From Lepidonotus clava (Eukaryota; Annelida; Polychaeta; Phyllodocida; Polynoidae): a stretch of DNA of 64,000 bases. Numbering within the stretch: position 1 is the stretch's first letter; each line of letters starts with the position of its first letter. Positions 35,201 through 49,374 of this stretch are shown here, piece by piece. Location of the stretch: contig OW387145.1 of assembly GCA_936440205.1 (NCBI GenBank), positions 10,043,396-10,107,395 on the forward strand, written 5' to 3'. The translations under genes were made by a program, and so were the position numbers. The notes beneath the pieces are model-generated. The model made no database searches. It was not told the DNA's origin and saw only the letters and a list, made by a program, of their open reading frames with translations.

Positions 35201-38200
35201 ACCTCTGAGTGCTTGCCGTCGACGACGACGCGCCCCGACGACACGCCCACCGCCTCCTTGTCCAGCGCCGGAAGTGTGAAGGCGTCGAACACCCCGCGCA
35301 TGCCCTGTGAGTCCTTGTCGAGCAGGTCCGAGTCGCCCAGCTCGGCGAACTGTTTGAGGGCCTTGGAGGCCAGCCGGTCGACCGTGAAGATGGAGTAACC
35401 GCCGCTGTGGGTGCGACCTGCGGGAAAAAACACATCGATACAGTTATACCTCATGAAAATAAAGTTTATCACAACAAACCCGACTCCAGCAGTTCGTTGG
35501 ATGATGTTGTTTTTATTAGAGAGATAATTGGGCATGTTTCGACTGTCTTCGTCAGGATTATATACCTCATGTATTGATACTAATGCCTGGTCCCCACTTG
35601 GGCGACCAAATTTCAAAAATCGGCGACGACTAACGTTGTTAATCGTCCGGCGACCAACTAGATACTGGCGCCGTGGTGTCTGGCAACCAAATTATTAGTC
35701 GCCGTGGTTTTAGAGCAAAATATTTGACATGTTTAATATTTTCCGGCGATTAAAGCAGTTGGTCGCCGAGCTAGGCGACGAAAGTGAGCCTTAATCGCCG
35801 GCACTATGGTAGCAAGAGCGTCCCAACGTGGCGACTAACTTTTTTTTTCACCTGCATCTAGTTGGTCGCCCGACGACGTACTAATTTATTAATCGGCGGG
35901 CTACTAACGTTAGTAGCCGTCCTTGGTCGGCAAAGTGGGGACGCGGCTTTAGACAACACAACAGTAAAACCCGTTTGTCCTACCCATAAATGAGGAGCTC
36001 TGCTTGGGGTACGATCTATGGGCAAATACAGGTGGGTACAGTCACAACTAATGTTATTTACAGTCACTTTTTTAATTTTAAAACTCAGAGGGGACGCAAG
36101 GACCCTTTTTAATATGGGCGCCCCCCTTTCCAAAATGTCTGGATCCACCCCTTCCTCATGTATTGATGCAGTCACACCTCCATGTCCTACCCATAAATAA
36201 GTATTCACTGCTGCGGGTGCAACTTCCAGGCAAACATATATCTTGATACAATCAAATCTAAACTTATTAATCAGGGCTCGGTTTTAATGGAAAAGGTATG
36301 TTTCTCATATTCAATCTAATCGAAACCTCTAAAAATCTATGTTTCTTAAGGTGTCATATATTCGTAATCTGCGATGTGTTCTCTTATCTTTCAATTCTGC
36401 AGTTATTATAATTATGGCTCAATATCCTGTTAAGTAGCTCCCTAAATGTCAAGAAACCGTAATAGTGAGAGTCTGGGTTCTGGAGTCTTATTCTCTGCTA
36501 CAGGGACCTGTTATCCAGCTGCTAGACTTGTACTCCCCAAGACAGAACTATCAACAACCTTGTCCTTGCTGCGATATGACCTACGTTGTCGGCATGACAC
36601 TCACCACATTGACGCCAGTGCTCCGTCGCATAACCAAATGCTCGCAACAGCGAGACCACAGCGGGGGTTTAGATTTAAGTCTCGCAACAGCGATATCCTT
36701 AAGGTTTTCAATGTGCCAATCCTCGCAATAGCGATGGTTTTGTACACATTTTGAACACATTTAATTTATTGAAAAATGCATTTCCGCCCCTTGCCTCCTG
36801 TACATTTCATAAGACAATGGACACATCTAACATACAATGAAAGCAGAATGTAAAAATTCTAACCCCAAAATGCCCCCCCATCACATTGAAAAAATCAGGT
36901 GGACAAACATCGCTGTTATCGCCAAAGTTGGATCCACTCGCTGTTGAACAGGGACGGGTCTCGCTGTGGTGGACAACCATCGCAACAGCGAGACCCGTTA
37001 TGCGACGGACCACAGGGGGACTAGTTGTAAGCAACAGTAGACCAGCTTTGGCTTCACCAGCAACAAAAATACTATGACAGCTAGATAAGTCAAATCAAGA
37101 ACCGTGTTTGTCTGTCCAGTCTCACTTGAGAAACGTTTATCTAACGAAGGAAAGAAATCAGAAAGGGCTACTTTCATTTCCCTAAGTCAGCATCGACTTG
37201 GGATTGAGGTCCAAAGCCAAATACTTGTCTAACTCTTCCAACAGAGTTTCAAGAAGAAGGAAATTGCCCTTGTCATCAAATGTAAACGATATTTTCTCAA
37301 ATACACCAACAAACTGTATACGTTTGTATGGATCTTATTGGTCATTTAATCTGATCATAGAAATGATCGCCAACTATGACTTTTACAATTATGTATACAC
37401 TCAACATGATGAACGATATGCAAGCGTGAGAGACAAGCAAGTTAACTCAGTGAGACCACGCGGGAAAGCCACACACACAAAGGAAAATACGTATTTGGAG
37501 CCAATAACGTTCTACGACGTTCTAATAACGTTCTGAGATGTTCAGTGACGTCACTACCGTCACACCCATGCCGTGGAGACCATACATTTTGGTAAAGGTG
37601 AATAGTAGGTTATATAGACATAAATGGTGGATATTGACAACAATGTTTGTATTAATTCACGGCCAATATTTAATCTTTTCCTATCCAACTATATTGCAAC
37701 TTGGTTTCTATGTCTGAAGACATCAGACTTTGAATGTAAAATAAAAATATATAAGAAAAAACGCTTGATTAGGAACAACGCCGAGTAGCCCAAGACCACC
37801 TTTTGAAAATAAATAATGATCTGTTATAATCAAATTTTGTCGATTACCTTGAATTTTGAATGCAAAATTTCATTCCACAATTCAGTGACACTATTTCATG
37901 TTACGATAAATATGGAACCGTTTGAGAAAATATAATAGCGGTCATTCAAATAAACACTTTTCCTGTTTTTCTTAAAAACGGGACCCGCCTGTCCTTTCCC
38001 ACGCCAGTTGGCGCGCTTCTCCAGGGTTAGGTCGCCTCCTCCCTGGTGGTCCCTGCCTCTGAACCACGTATATCTGCTGGGGTTGCAATTTATCTAGTCT
38101 ATAAATCAATAAATAGAACGTAACGTGAAGCGGCGCAATGCCGTGAGAGTTATAAAATACCGCACGTAAAATGTGGGCGGGTAAATAGGGGAAATATACA

Positions 38201-41200
38201 GAGTAAATATACAAGGAATGTGACTGTCACGATTGTGGGGAGGCATTTATTTGCAATAAAAATAAGTTTAAAAAGATTGAAAAAAGAAAATAGAGAGAGG
38301 AAAAAGTAAAGAAGAAATAGAAAAGAATTAATGTGAGGATTGATGTTCTTCCCTGATTCCATTTAATATTTAGAAAGAGCATCCTACGCTCACTTCTGTC
38401 CTCACCCTTTGTGTTTATTCATTATTTGTAAATATTGATTCCAGAAACCATTGTCCCCGTCATTGAAAGTATACTAAGGCATTGTGTATGTGTGCGTATG
38501 TGTGGGAGGAGGAATCTGATATTATAGGCATATTACAAAAATGTATATTTTACGTATGCTGTAAATTTTGGGCTGTCGTCAATATTAATGTTCTCATAAA
38601 TTCATATCAATTTGTAGGCAGTTATGTATCACATACACCTTTATTTATAACAAATATTTGATGTTTTAATCTTTCATCCGGCGTGAGCACAGCATAGCGT
38701 TTGGTTCCCATTATATGGCAGTTGACCTGTTTTTTTCCTCGATGCAAGAACACCTCTCAAATGACTCCCTGAATACATGAGGATCGTGTTTTGACAGCCC
38801 ACACTTTTTGGTCCCCTTTATGCACTTAACCCTACACAATGAAGATGAAGGAGACGGGGCTAAAAGTGACGGATAGTGGCAAGATCTGACTCCTTTAATA
38901 CACGAAGACTTTTATTTTCCATGGTTGGTGGCAGCAGAGAGCCTCCAGAAATACACTAGAAAAGACGAGTCCCCGGTCACAGGTCACTGGCTTTGTTTCA
39001 TCCAGCCACTTTAGATATCATCACATTAAGTATCTTTCCAGGCTAAATCATATTTGGCTAAAATTCCCCTAATGATATATAGCCTGACGGGTCACGATAC
39101 CTAGTTGCTATGGCCCCTACCATTGGCTTGGAAAGATTGTAGTACACTGGGACGCCATTATGTGAAAATCTGATGCACCTCAGTCAGGTGAAAGAATTTG
39201 ACATTAAAGAAATACTAAATTTTACAGAAATTTGGAGGGGGGGGGGCGTATCGGGTGCCCCCCTCTAAATCTATCCCTGCTTTCTTTTTACATAGAATCA
39301 TCAGACGCTTTTTGTTCTTTGATACTTTGTCAGAGTATATATATGAGCGTGTTTGTACATATCGACAGGTGTAGAACAAGGAACTGCAAGTAGGTTTCTT
39401 CTGATGTCCAATTTTTATGCTAAATTTATATGCAGTAATGAATGCGAAATGTAAACAGTGATCTAAAGCCAATCACTAAAATAACCCACAAGCATGCAAA
39501 TTATATTGGCAATATCCTTTTGATGATACATTGTTTCTTGTGGTATTGTGCAACAGTATTGCTTGGTGAAATATAGGCTACTGCATTATTATAGCGCTTA
39601 TTGCAAATAACAGAAAAGTACAGAATCGTTATGGGGTCTCCATTAACCATGGGCATGAACCCTCAAGATGGCACCAGGGTTCCTGATTAGAACTATAAGA
39701 ATAGAAAGGGTAAGACACTCGCCATTTGGTTTTTAGTTGGTGCCTATCAAAACCTATAAGCTGATGACCAGCAGACTGATAGGGTTCACACAAGACCACA
39801 GTAAATGACCTAGTTATATTTGTAATTTATATAGGAAAAACATATCTTAACTGATCATCTTTGTCTATTTTTGTATTATGATAAATCATAATTATTACAG
39901 TTTGTTTTGTATTATTGTGTGGCCTATTTTACAGGTAAATGTATCTGTATGTATACTTTCCCCTTCAGTGCCCCTTAACTGGACAGAATGCAACTCATTG
40001 ACTCGATTGGTTGGTTATTTATAGTGCTAAAAGGGTTTCCCACAAACTTGTTCAAACATTCTGTAAAGTAATCACAAGTAGCAAGTTAGAAACTATATGT
40101 TCATAGCATTCATGAACACACTCCTTTGCTATGAGTCAAACTAACCCATTGGCTAGAGCTTAGAGCTTCAAATCTGAAAGTTGGTGGTTCAAGTCCCACT
40201 CATGGCTAACCAAATACTTTTTTTTTTACAAATAAAGAAAGTTATTTTAGGAATTATTATTCTTCCAAATATAAAACAGAATTTTTTAAATGATATCTAT
40301 GCAAGTTTTGATTCATCCACAAGTTATATTGTATTTATCACACAAATATCATTTTCAGTTTACAGTATAGTAAAATATAAAAAGGTTTCATCCCGATTTG
40401 AACCCTCAGTCTTTATATTTGCAGATGATCTCTCTAACCATTGGGCCATTTGTATCTACCTTCCTACCTTCTTTACAGTCACGCTTATTTATACATACAT
40501 TTATTAACACATAATAGTGAATTATGTCAAAGCGCAAGCAGTATTATTTTATGTAATTTATATACTGGTACCCTTCTTACAAAATAAAGCTATAATTCAT
40601 ATATGTATGTATCTCAAGGTATGAATACATATAAAATAAATATAAAATAAATGCTTAAAATAATAGAAATGGAAAAATGCTATTATGATGAACCTAAGGG
40701 GGTTTGAACCTACAATCTGCTGATTTGAAGTCCTGCACCTTAGCCACTAGGCCACTGGTTACTGTGATGTTAGAGGCACAAATGCCTGGCATGTATGAGG
40801 GTACTGTGTTGTGTAAAGCACGAAGTCTTTTGTTCAGAACCTCCCATCTGGAGGTCTCTTGTATTACTAACATTGTGATGTCACAGGAGATTCCCCTACC
40901 CTCCCATGTCCTAATTAACCTGTTTGAAGGAAATAGTAATGCATATTACACAACAAACAGAAAACTATGGTCAAATATAGGTTTTAACACACACAGGAGT
41001 CATAAATACAATTGTACTTTGCCTATAATTACCAATTTGCATATATGCACATTGCCCTGTGTGGTTGGTCATGTGACCTCCATTCATAAAGTCCTTTCCA
41101 AATAAGGGCATTGCCATATATGGTATGCTGCTATGCTAGGTGGGGTTTCATTTATTTCAATAAAATTGTCAATTCCCATTTATTGAGCATAGATAACACG

Positions 41201-41455
41201 ACAGCCAATTGGTTTTCATCAATTGTCTGAGATACAAACAATTTTTTATTTCACAAAATATCTTATAGTTTAAGCTTAAATCCAAAATATATGTCAGTGG
41301 AAACTGCAGGGTACAGTTTTAGGTTCTTACCCTGAGAGTATTATAAGTAACTATTAGACAGGGGTAGCGCCATCTAGAGGGTTCATGCCCGTGCCATTAA
41401 CTACATACCGTACGCATCCTGGGGGTGGGATGGGATGGGATGTGTATGTGTGTGT

Positions 41456-41497
<42 letters not shown>

Positions 41498-44400
41498 GTT
41501 TATACAGTATGACTCAAAGCGATAAATGACACTAAATTAGGAAATACTCTAAATATGACTTGAAAGAATGCAACTTTGAGCACCCCAAATTGTCAGCTGC
41601 CTTGAACAATAAAAACGACTGTATACCAAGATGGTTTTAGAGTACTTGTCATGTAATCTGTTTTTTGCCAATTTGCTACAAAGATTCTTTTGGATGCCTA
41701 TAAATTTAAAGGTGACTTGTTATCCTGAAATAAATCAGTGTCGTCTTTGATGCTCAACATCTACTTGTTGTTGACTTATGTTTGGGGGAATATCATGATG
41801 ACGGCAGCCAAGGACATTTCCTGGAACAGACCTGGTGGTCATAAGCCACTCAACTACCAGACCTGAGGATGACCCTGACAAAACAAGGGTCTGCATAGGT
41901 GTTCCAATGAGGCTTGTACACCGATCAGATACTAGAACCCCAATAACAATATGTAATGTTTAGTAATAGACTACGACACAGGACGACCCTCGAAATTCCC
42001 CTTATCTCTTTTTCTCTTAACGCCTATTCAAACTCCAACCACTAAAGCCCGTGACATATCCCTCAAGACCCTGGAATAGCTTGAGGCCCCCAGGTCCTGT
42101 TCATCTCTTTTCCTTAGTCCTTCTAAACAGCAGAAAAGGCATTTACAATATCTGGGGAGATTAGGGAGTTTATCACAGAAACAATATTCACGATTTACCA
42201 TGATAGTATCTCTATAATTATGTAGTCATTCCCATTAAAAAAAAAGCAGCTTGATTTGATACAACAAAAAGTAGGGATCTACCATTCCGTCCCCCTCTAC
42301 CCCACCGCTCACCACCCCTGTAACATTGGCCTATCGGGTGGGCCAGGATGGGGGGCTGATGTTCATTGGTTACGTCATGTTTAGCGTTCCCATGACCCCT
42401 GGGTCACCGAGACGCAGCTTTGAAGAGGTTTTCGGCTGGCAACCCAGGCCGTGTCACGTGACCTCGTCACATGACCATCTTTATCACGTGACCCCTGCCA
42501 CGTGACTAGGTCAAGGAATGGTCGTTGACTTTATAACAGCTGCCTTAGGCGTCATTAGGACCGAGCTGTTATTTGCTTTTAAATGTTGAACGCGTCTTTA
42601 CTTTGAGTTGTTGTTTGCTTTTACGTGTAATCCAAAACAACAATGGTCCAAATATACGCTGTCTGTTTGGTGTAGCCTGTCTAAACAGGGGAAATGACTC
42701 ATGCTGTTTTGTACAGGACATTTCACTGGCCAGCTGCTGCGACCTTCACGGCAAGGTAATCAATCCTGCATAGGGTAAGGACGACGCAATTAGAACATAA
42801 ACACAGAGCAGTAATATGTTCATAGAGAACATTACATCTCTGATTCATAAAAAAAGAAGTTAATATTACCCTAGACCCTGAGATTCATCACAGCAACATG
42901 ACCCTTTTACGTTACTTACCTCGTTGGATTACATAAATATAAAAACATGATATGTTGCTTTCTCTTAAATTCTAGAGGGCGAAGTTTCCCCTTCTTAGAT
43001 TTGTAGAAGTGACATTGCCATTTCATGAATTCAACATGTGATATTGGGACCCATCCCTGAACTGAGGGTATGGGGCCCTTTTTGGAGTTTGTAAACACAA
43101 AAAAAAACTGCATCAGCAAAAACAGACAGGGTTGTAGTCATCCCCAAAACACAAAGGCAGTAGTCATCCCCTAAATGATAGGGCGCTATACTAGTCCCTC
43201 TGAAAACAGACATATTGGTAGTCATCAGGGGCATAGCTAGCCCTGAAATTATAGTACAATTAAGAGGGGTTCAGTAAATTAAATCATAGACATGTATAAG
43301 ATAGATAGGATGCTTGTGTTGTTTCTAGGATTTCCTTGTCTCAGATAGCTCTCCAGGTATAGCCAAGAGTAAAGGTTTTTGCTTTTTCCCGAGAATATAC
43401 AATTCAATTCCGACATTTCTTCAAAGTCAGATTTTGACCTTTTAAACAATTTTCCTACAAATAAAACCAATTATTTCACATATAGTGTAACTACTCTTGG
43501 TAGCATAAAAGCTTAAATGGATATCCAACTTGTGGTTTGCTTAAAATTAACTCCCAAACTTTGACAAATTTGTTATTTTTCTCAATTTTCTTCAATTTTC
43601 AGTAGTCAATATCTTTATTTCTAATTGACATAAACATGTCATTTTTGGTATCTTTTGAATCAGAATTTTGTTTTCTATTCATTTCTATTGAGTACATTTT
43701 GATTGTAGTGATATAAATTGTGAAGAGCATATGAGTACTAGACCAAAAAAGGTGTGAAATCCATTTCTAACACCTCACTCTCCAAGCAGGTGTGGCCCAA
43801 CCTATGCTATTTGGCCTATACCAGGCCTTATCAGGTGCTAATTTGCATATCAATACCGAGACAGACATGCACCAATAGGCCCAGGGCTTGTTTCCACTCT
43901 ATCTTATGTATCTCTAAATCTATATTGTCCACACTATAAGACCATCCCAGTTTACATCAACATCAACATTTTCCATGAAATATTTTCAAAATTGCTTCTG
44001 TGCTTATTCAATGGAGATAAATGCATAATATGAAATTGATCAAAGGAATTTGGTTGCCAAATTGCTTCTAAAATTTGTAGAATGCAGCTTTATATATTGG
44101 CTTTTCCCCCATAGGAACAAATGTTAGAACCTATCAGCTGAACCTTAATGTCCAACACTATTTGGCCCTGAAATACAGCATTTTCATTGGCTGGCAAACC
44201 TGCAAATCTGTCATTTGGTAAGATCTTAGAAATCATAATGTTTTATCAGTGCTTGGAAATCTAGAAAAATATGCTTCTTTCATATTTCGGAAACCCCAAC
44301 TCTAGGGGACAAGAATGGCTTATTTGGTAATTTTGTCCAACCCTTGTCGAACCCGGGGATATACCTATGTGTGATGGGCTTATTGTCATGTTTATGTTAT

Positions 44401-47400
44401 TTTGGGAATTCAAAGGGGGTCTTATACACCCAAGAACCCTCCTTGGCTATACCACCGATCATCCCTAAAACACTGAATTAAAAAAAGATACACACTCCTT
44501 GACCACCCTGGTTCCTCCCTAGGGCAGATGAGGGCTTCGGGAGACCGGAAGTGAGATGTATACCACGTGACCGTCGGCCATGTTTGCTGGCGGTGATGGC
44601 GACTGTAACCCTACGTCAGACCCAATCGTCAACCGGAAGTCTCTGAATTGGCTATACCGGGGATCATCCAGACAGTCCCAGACTGATCAAAGTACACAAT
44701 TTTGTCTACATTCCACATACCGATTTTGCTGCGGATTTTTAAAATCGTCAGTGGGAATAAAGATCAACTATAGAGACGTTATACGTCACTACTATCATTT
44801 CTCAATGGTACATACATATTGGGTATAAGATTTCATGACATAGTCTCAGAGAAAATCAAACAGTACAAAATCAACAGCATCAAAATAGGTGCACGTGAAA
44901 TAAAGGCTGAAGATTGATGAGGACAACTCGATGAGATCCTTGACTAGATATAGGCCTATAATAGGGGCTAATAGAGACTAGCGGACGGAGCTGGAGAGGA
45001 CATTTCCCTGATTCATTCCCACATGACCTGCAACTCAGTTTTTGTTATATCGTTGTTAGCCTGACGCGGGTCAAATGGTGTTCTGTAGACAATCCGATTT
45101 TTTCATGTACCGAGAGTAACAATGTCAGTCGCAGATAGGGGTTATGGTGCGCATTGTCACACGTTTATGTAATATAAGACTATAGGAAAACATACAGAGG
45201 TTGACAGTACAGCCCTGAATACGAGGTGGGTGTCGAAAAATTACTGCCCGAGGCCGTTAGGCTGAGGGCAGTAATTTTTCTGACATCCCACTGAGTATTC
45301 AGGGTTGTACTGTCAACCGAGGTAAGTTTTCCTTATATTATATACCATATTTTGTAAGTTATAAGCAAAAGAGAAAGGAAATTACCAGTGGAGCAAAGTG
45401 GGCAGTATTCCAATGTATTGACTATGCCCACACTTTGACTGGTGTCAAGCAGTTTTCCCTAATATTCATTATTTTCTCTTAAATTAGGATTCTATCACTA
45501 TCTCCATTTAATTAGACTGCATTATATTACCTGAAATTTAAAAAAAAATCATGCAAATCCATTCAGAATTCACAAAATAAGGAGAAAAACATTCAACACA
45601 GTAAAGCAAGGTGGGCAGTATACATGAATACTGCCCACTGTGCCAATACACCAAAAATACTGAATGGCAGTGTCCAGTTAGTATTCCTCATGTATTTTGG
45701 CATTGGTATATAATATTATGGCAAACCCACTAACGGTGACTTCTGTCCTGTGGTAGTTGAAGTAGTAGGAAGATTGTAGTGTAGTTGTTATATCCTTTAT
45801 TATACTCAGATAAACAAGACCATTCTCAACGTGGCTGGCTTCATTCCCGGGCGAGCGGGAGGGCAGGGCCCCTTAGGGACATACTAATAGGGCCAATAAT
45901 ATCAATGAAAATACGTTCCCGCCACAGCCTACGACATGTCCCCTCCCTTTTTTGTAATCCTGAACACAACGCTGTTTTTTGACCGATACTTGCTGCCCGA
46001 ACATAACCGTAGTGCGTTGGTGGAGGGGCTTGTAGGCACCAGAATAACTATAACGTGCTAAGTACTAAAACGTGGACATTTGTGTGCATATCCATCCATC
46101 CATCCATCCATCCATCAATCTAGCTATCTATCTTTTTGTATGTGTGTGTTTGACGTTGTTTTCCTCTTTGTCGATTCTGCCCCTTGACTAGGACATTTTC
46201 ACAACCTGGGGCCTCCCATCCACACTGATTTCTCAGAAAAGATCTTCCATTTCAAAGGTTATTTATATCGCCACTCCTCCGACCCCAAAATTCGGGCAAG
46301 AATCGGAAAATATAATTATGATTGTGGTTCTATATACCTAGGCACATGGCACAGTATCATGATTTCCTAAGTTTGATTGATTGACAGATTTACATGCTTG
46401 CCAGACAATCAAATTGCTGTATTTGAGAGCAAAATTGGTTGGACATTACAGGTTGGGCTCACTGGCTTTAGAATAAGTTCCTTTTGGGAGAATGCTATCA
46501 GTGGCGGATTTAAATTTGTGGGAAAAGGGGAGTGCAACCCCCTCTTTCTAAATTCATGTACCCCAACCTCTTCCTGAAGGTGGATCCGCTGCTGACTATG
46601 ATATATAAGACTGAATTTTACATACTTTGGGGGCCGTAAACCAAATTGCTCTGGTTAATTTTGTATAGTGCGTCTGTCTTTATAAATTAGGCCAAGAGGC
46701 AAGTTTGATTATATTTGACGGTAAAGGTTAATGCTGATGGAAATGGGCTTACTGCATAGACCATTCTAATTTTTGACAACCTTGGTTCAACCTGGGGCCA
46801 TCGATACATCACTGGCGTTGACTCTGGCAGGACCCTTGGACCTGTTGGAGAGGGCGGTGTGGGGGGGGGGGGGGGGGGGGGTAATGGGTGGTAACACTCC
46901 AGGTGAACCTGTGACTGGTCGTTCACCCCTCGTGCTGAGGTCAGCAGTTACAGCACGGCCAGTTTACACTGCTCTCACCACACCAGGACCAGCATCAGCA
47001 ACACAGTAATGCCGACTGGGGCCTCGAGGCCAAGACAAACCTTGGAGACGGAGCGGGAAAATTAAAGTAATCTATTCTGATGGAGTTGGCCATCTGTTTA
47101 TGATTGATACTTGGGGTGTGACCTGAATGCATGCATGGTTTCAGTGATGGGGTGGATTCAGGGTGAATCCAGCATACAGCTTGGTGGAAAGTTGTTACAC
47201 ATTTGCTTTATTTTCATCTTTTTGGTACAGGTGTTCATCCCAGCTAGATTGCGACATAACAGAAACATTCTGCAACCATTTTTTTTAGTCAGTTTGTTAC
47301 TTACTAAGATGGCACATGACAATTATGTTATTGATGGTGAGGTTGAAACCTCAACAAATTATATCATTATCATAACATTACTTTTTTTGGTTAGGTTAGG

Positions 47401-49343
47401 AAGAAACCAAAACAGAACATTATAGGAACATTCTGTTTAGGTTGAAGAAAATAACCAGAAAGTTATAATAACGTCGCAGTGCAATGTCACAGCAGTAGGT
47501 CTCAGCGACATAATTGGGAGTAATCATAAGAACGTAGCAAGAACCAACCCAGAACATTACTATTATGTCACACCTCCTGATGGGATAAAATGACGGGTGG
47601 GGGGGGGGGAGGGGGGTTATGCGTTCTTGCCTCACCCACTCAGACCATGGATGCTCAAGAGCATTCAAGGTCTTAAACCATGTACTGGAACAACCTCTAC
47701 ATGATACAAACTCTACTTAATTGAGACTGAATCTTTGAACGCGATATCCAGCTATCAAACGTCACAATACCTTGTATGGACCATGAGCGACACTACTCAT
47801 TGCACGTGCGACCAGAACCTCAATGTCCTCCCTCAATGTACTATCCGAAGGAATTCGCTGAATTTGAGACATAGGTCGATTATCTAAAAAAACTACTCGA
47901 AGTTAATTTAGTTTATTTAAGAATTCAGACAATGCTATATACTTCACCATTGTTTTGGAGAAAAAGTGCGGCCATGAAGTGGTAGAAAATATCAAGCAAG
48001 ATGGGCAAGGTTCTGAAATGTACTAAACTGATTTTAACTGTTCAAGTGGTTCTGTCAACGAGGCAAGGCTTTATTCTGTGAGCAGGTTTATGAACGCATT
48101 TCTCACAACGTTTTTATAAGAATATATGGCAAGTGAATGAGCAGGTACCCGAATGTGCCTGTATGAAGCTCAATGAGCGCGTATGTGAGCAGGTCTGTAA
48201 GCTGGTCTATGAATGGGTCCACAAGTGGGTGTGTGAGTTGGTGTGGGGTGTGTGAGTAGGAGTGTGAAAGAGTATGTAAGCTGATATTTGAGTGAGTTTG
48301 TGAGCATGTTTGTGAGCAGGTCTATGAGCGGGTCTGTGAGCAGATCTATGGGCAGCTCTATGAGTAGGTCTGTGAGTAGGTCTGTGAGTAGGTCTGTGAG
48401 TAGGTCTGTGAGTAGGTCTGTGAGCAGGTCTATGAGCAGCCCTATGAGCAGGTCCGGGCATGTGAGGTAGAGCTCCCTCTCAGCTCGGGTGTCAGAAGAC
48501 GACACCAAGTGTCAGAAGGCCTTGTTATGAGTCTAAACTCGGGGCCGTCACCGCCAGTCACGGGGCATTCCCCGCCCCGAGGTATCATCATAAAACCCCC
48601 CTCGGCGGGGGGACTGACATTAAACATACCCACCAGCTGCCCATCATCTTTTTCTCTTTTACTCAGAAGTCTGGATCAGTGTGGTAGGTTTGCAATCACA
48701 ACGAGCCAAACCACAACCCGCAACAAGTGCTTCCGCGAGTCTGTTTCTTGCCGTTCCTGGGGAATCGACAAAGGTAACCGGATGACACCATATGCCCAAA
48801 TTAGAAGAGAATAAACAGGAGTGACAGCAACCAGATGTAGAGTGATGGATGCATTACATTTTCACATTTTTAATGCGTTTTTTCCTGAGAAGTTTATATG
48901 ATTTATTTTTGCAGACATTGGATACCATTCACCCATTGCATAGCTGGGTCTGGATTCAGGTAATCAGAGCCTCTAGAAATATCCTCTATTGTCCTGGGGT
49001 AGCATACTACCCTCCCCTGCACACACAATTGGCTAGGGACGGATTTGGAGAGGGGCGCCTCAACCCCTCAGCCCCCACCCTCAAGTTGTGGTGAGTGGAT
49101 TTTTTCTTCATTATTAATTTCCAAAAATCTCTGGATCCGTCCCCATTATAATAGCCTTTGGTAAGCGGTGGACCTAGGATCGCAAGAAAGGCAAAGAATG
49201 CACGAGCCACATATCCCAGGGCACTAGGTATTGAAGTGGCATCCTGTTTGAACTAAGCAAGTGCGATATTACAGAAAACCACAATAATGCTTGGGTCATC
49301 AAAAAATGTGGTAAAAGGGTCATAAGTGCCCTCCCACAGTTGC

Positions 49344-49374
<31 letters not shown>

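Larger units (their letters stand above)
39648..41393. mobile_element. hAT-like non-autonomous transposon carrying tRNA-like sequences (1,746 bp)
   Basis: The left end CATGGGCATGAACCCTC and the right end GAGGGTTCATGCCCGTG are inverted repeats with one mismatch. The partial similarity continues inward (both arms show a TAGATGGC or AAGATGGC word and a CTGATTAG-like word). Perfect 8-bp duplications CCATTAAC flank it, the length typical of hAT elements. The interior has no transposase but holds three tRNA-like segments (40130-40204 plus; 40380-40452 and 40691-40760 minus) and a (TA) tract nearby. The hAT label is inference from duplication length and the CA start. Confidence 0.7.

Noticed and set aside
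40130-40760. Functional tRNA genes
   Set aside because: A and B boxes are present, but the anticodon and D arms do not fold properly, and all three lie inside a transposon. The tRNA-like heads at 57450-57523 and 60640-60735 belong to SINEs.
46773-47009. Open frames spanning the poly(G) run on both strands (Gly- or Pro-rich)
   Set aside because: The frame is held open by the homopolymer; the flanks have no protein-like pattern or splice signals.
48170-48508. Open frames reading [10 protein letters not shown] or [11 protein letters not shown]
   Set aside because: Produced by the 12-bp minisatellite, which stays open in several frames; no start context, domain or splice support.
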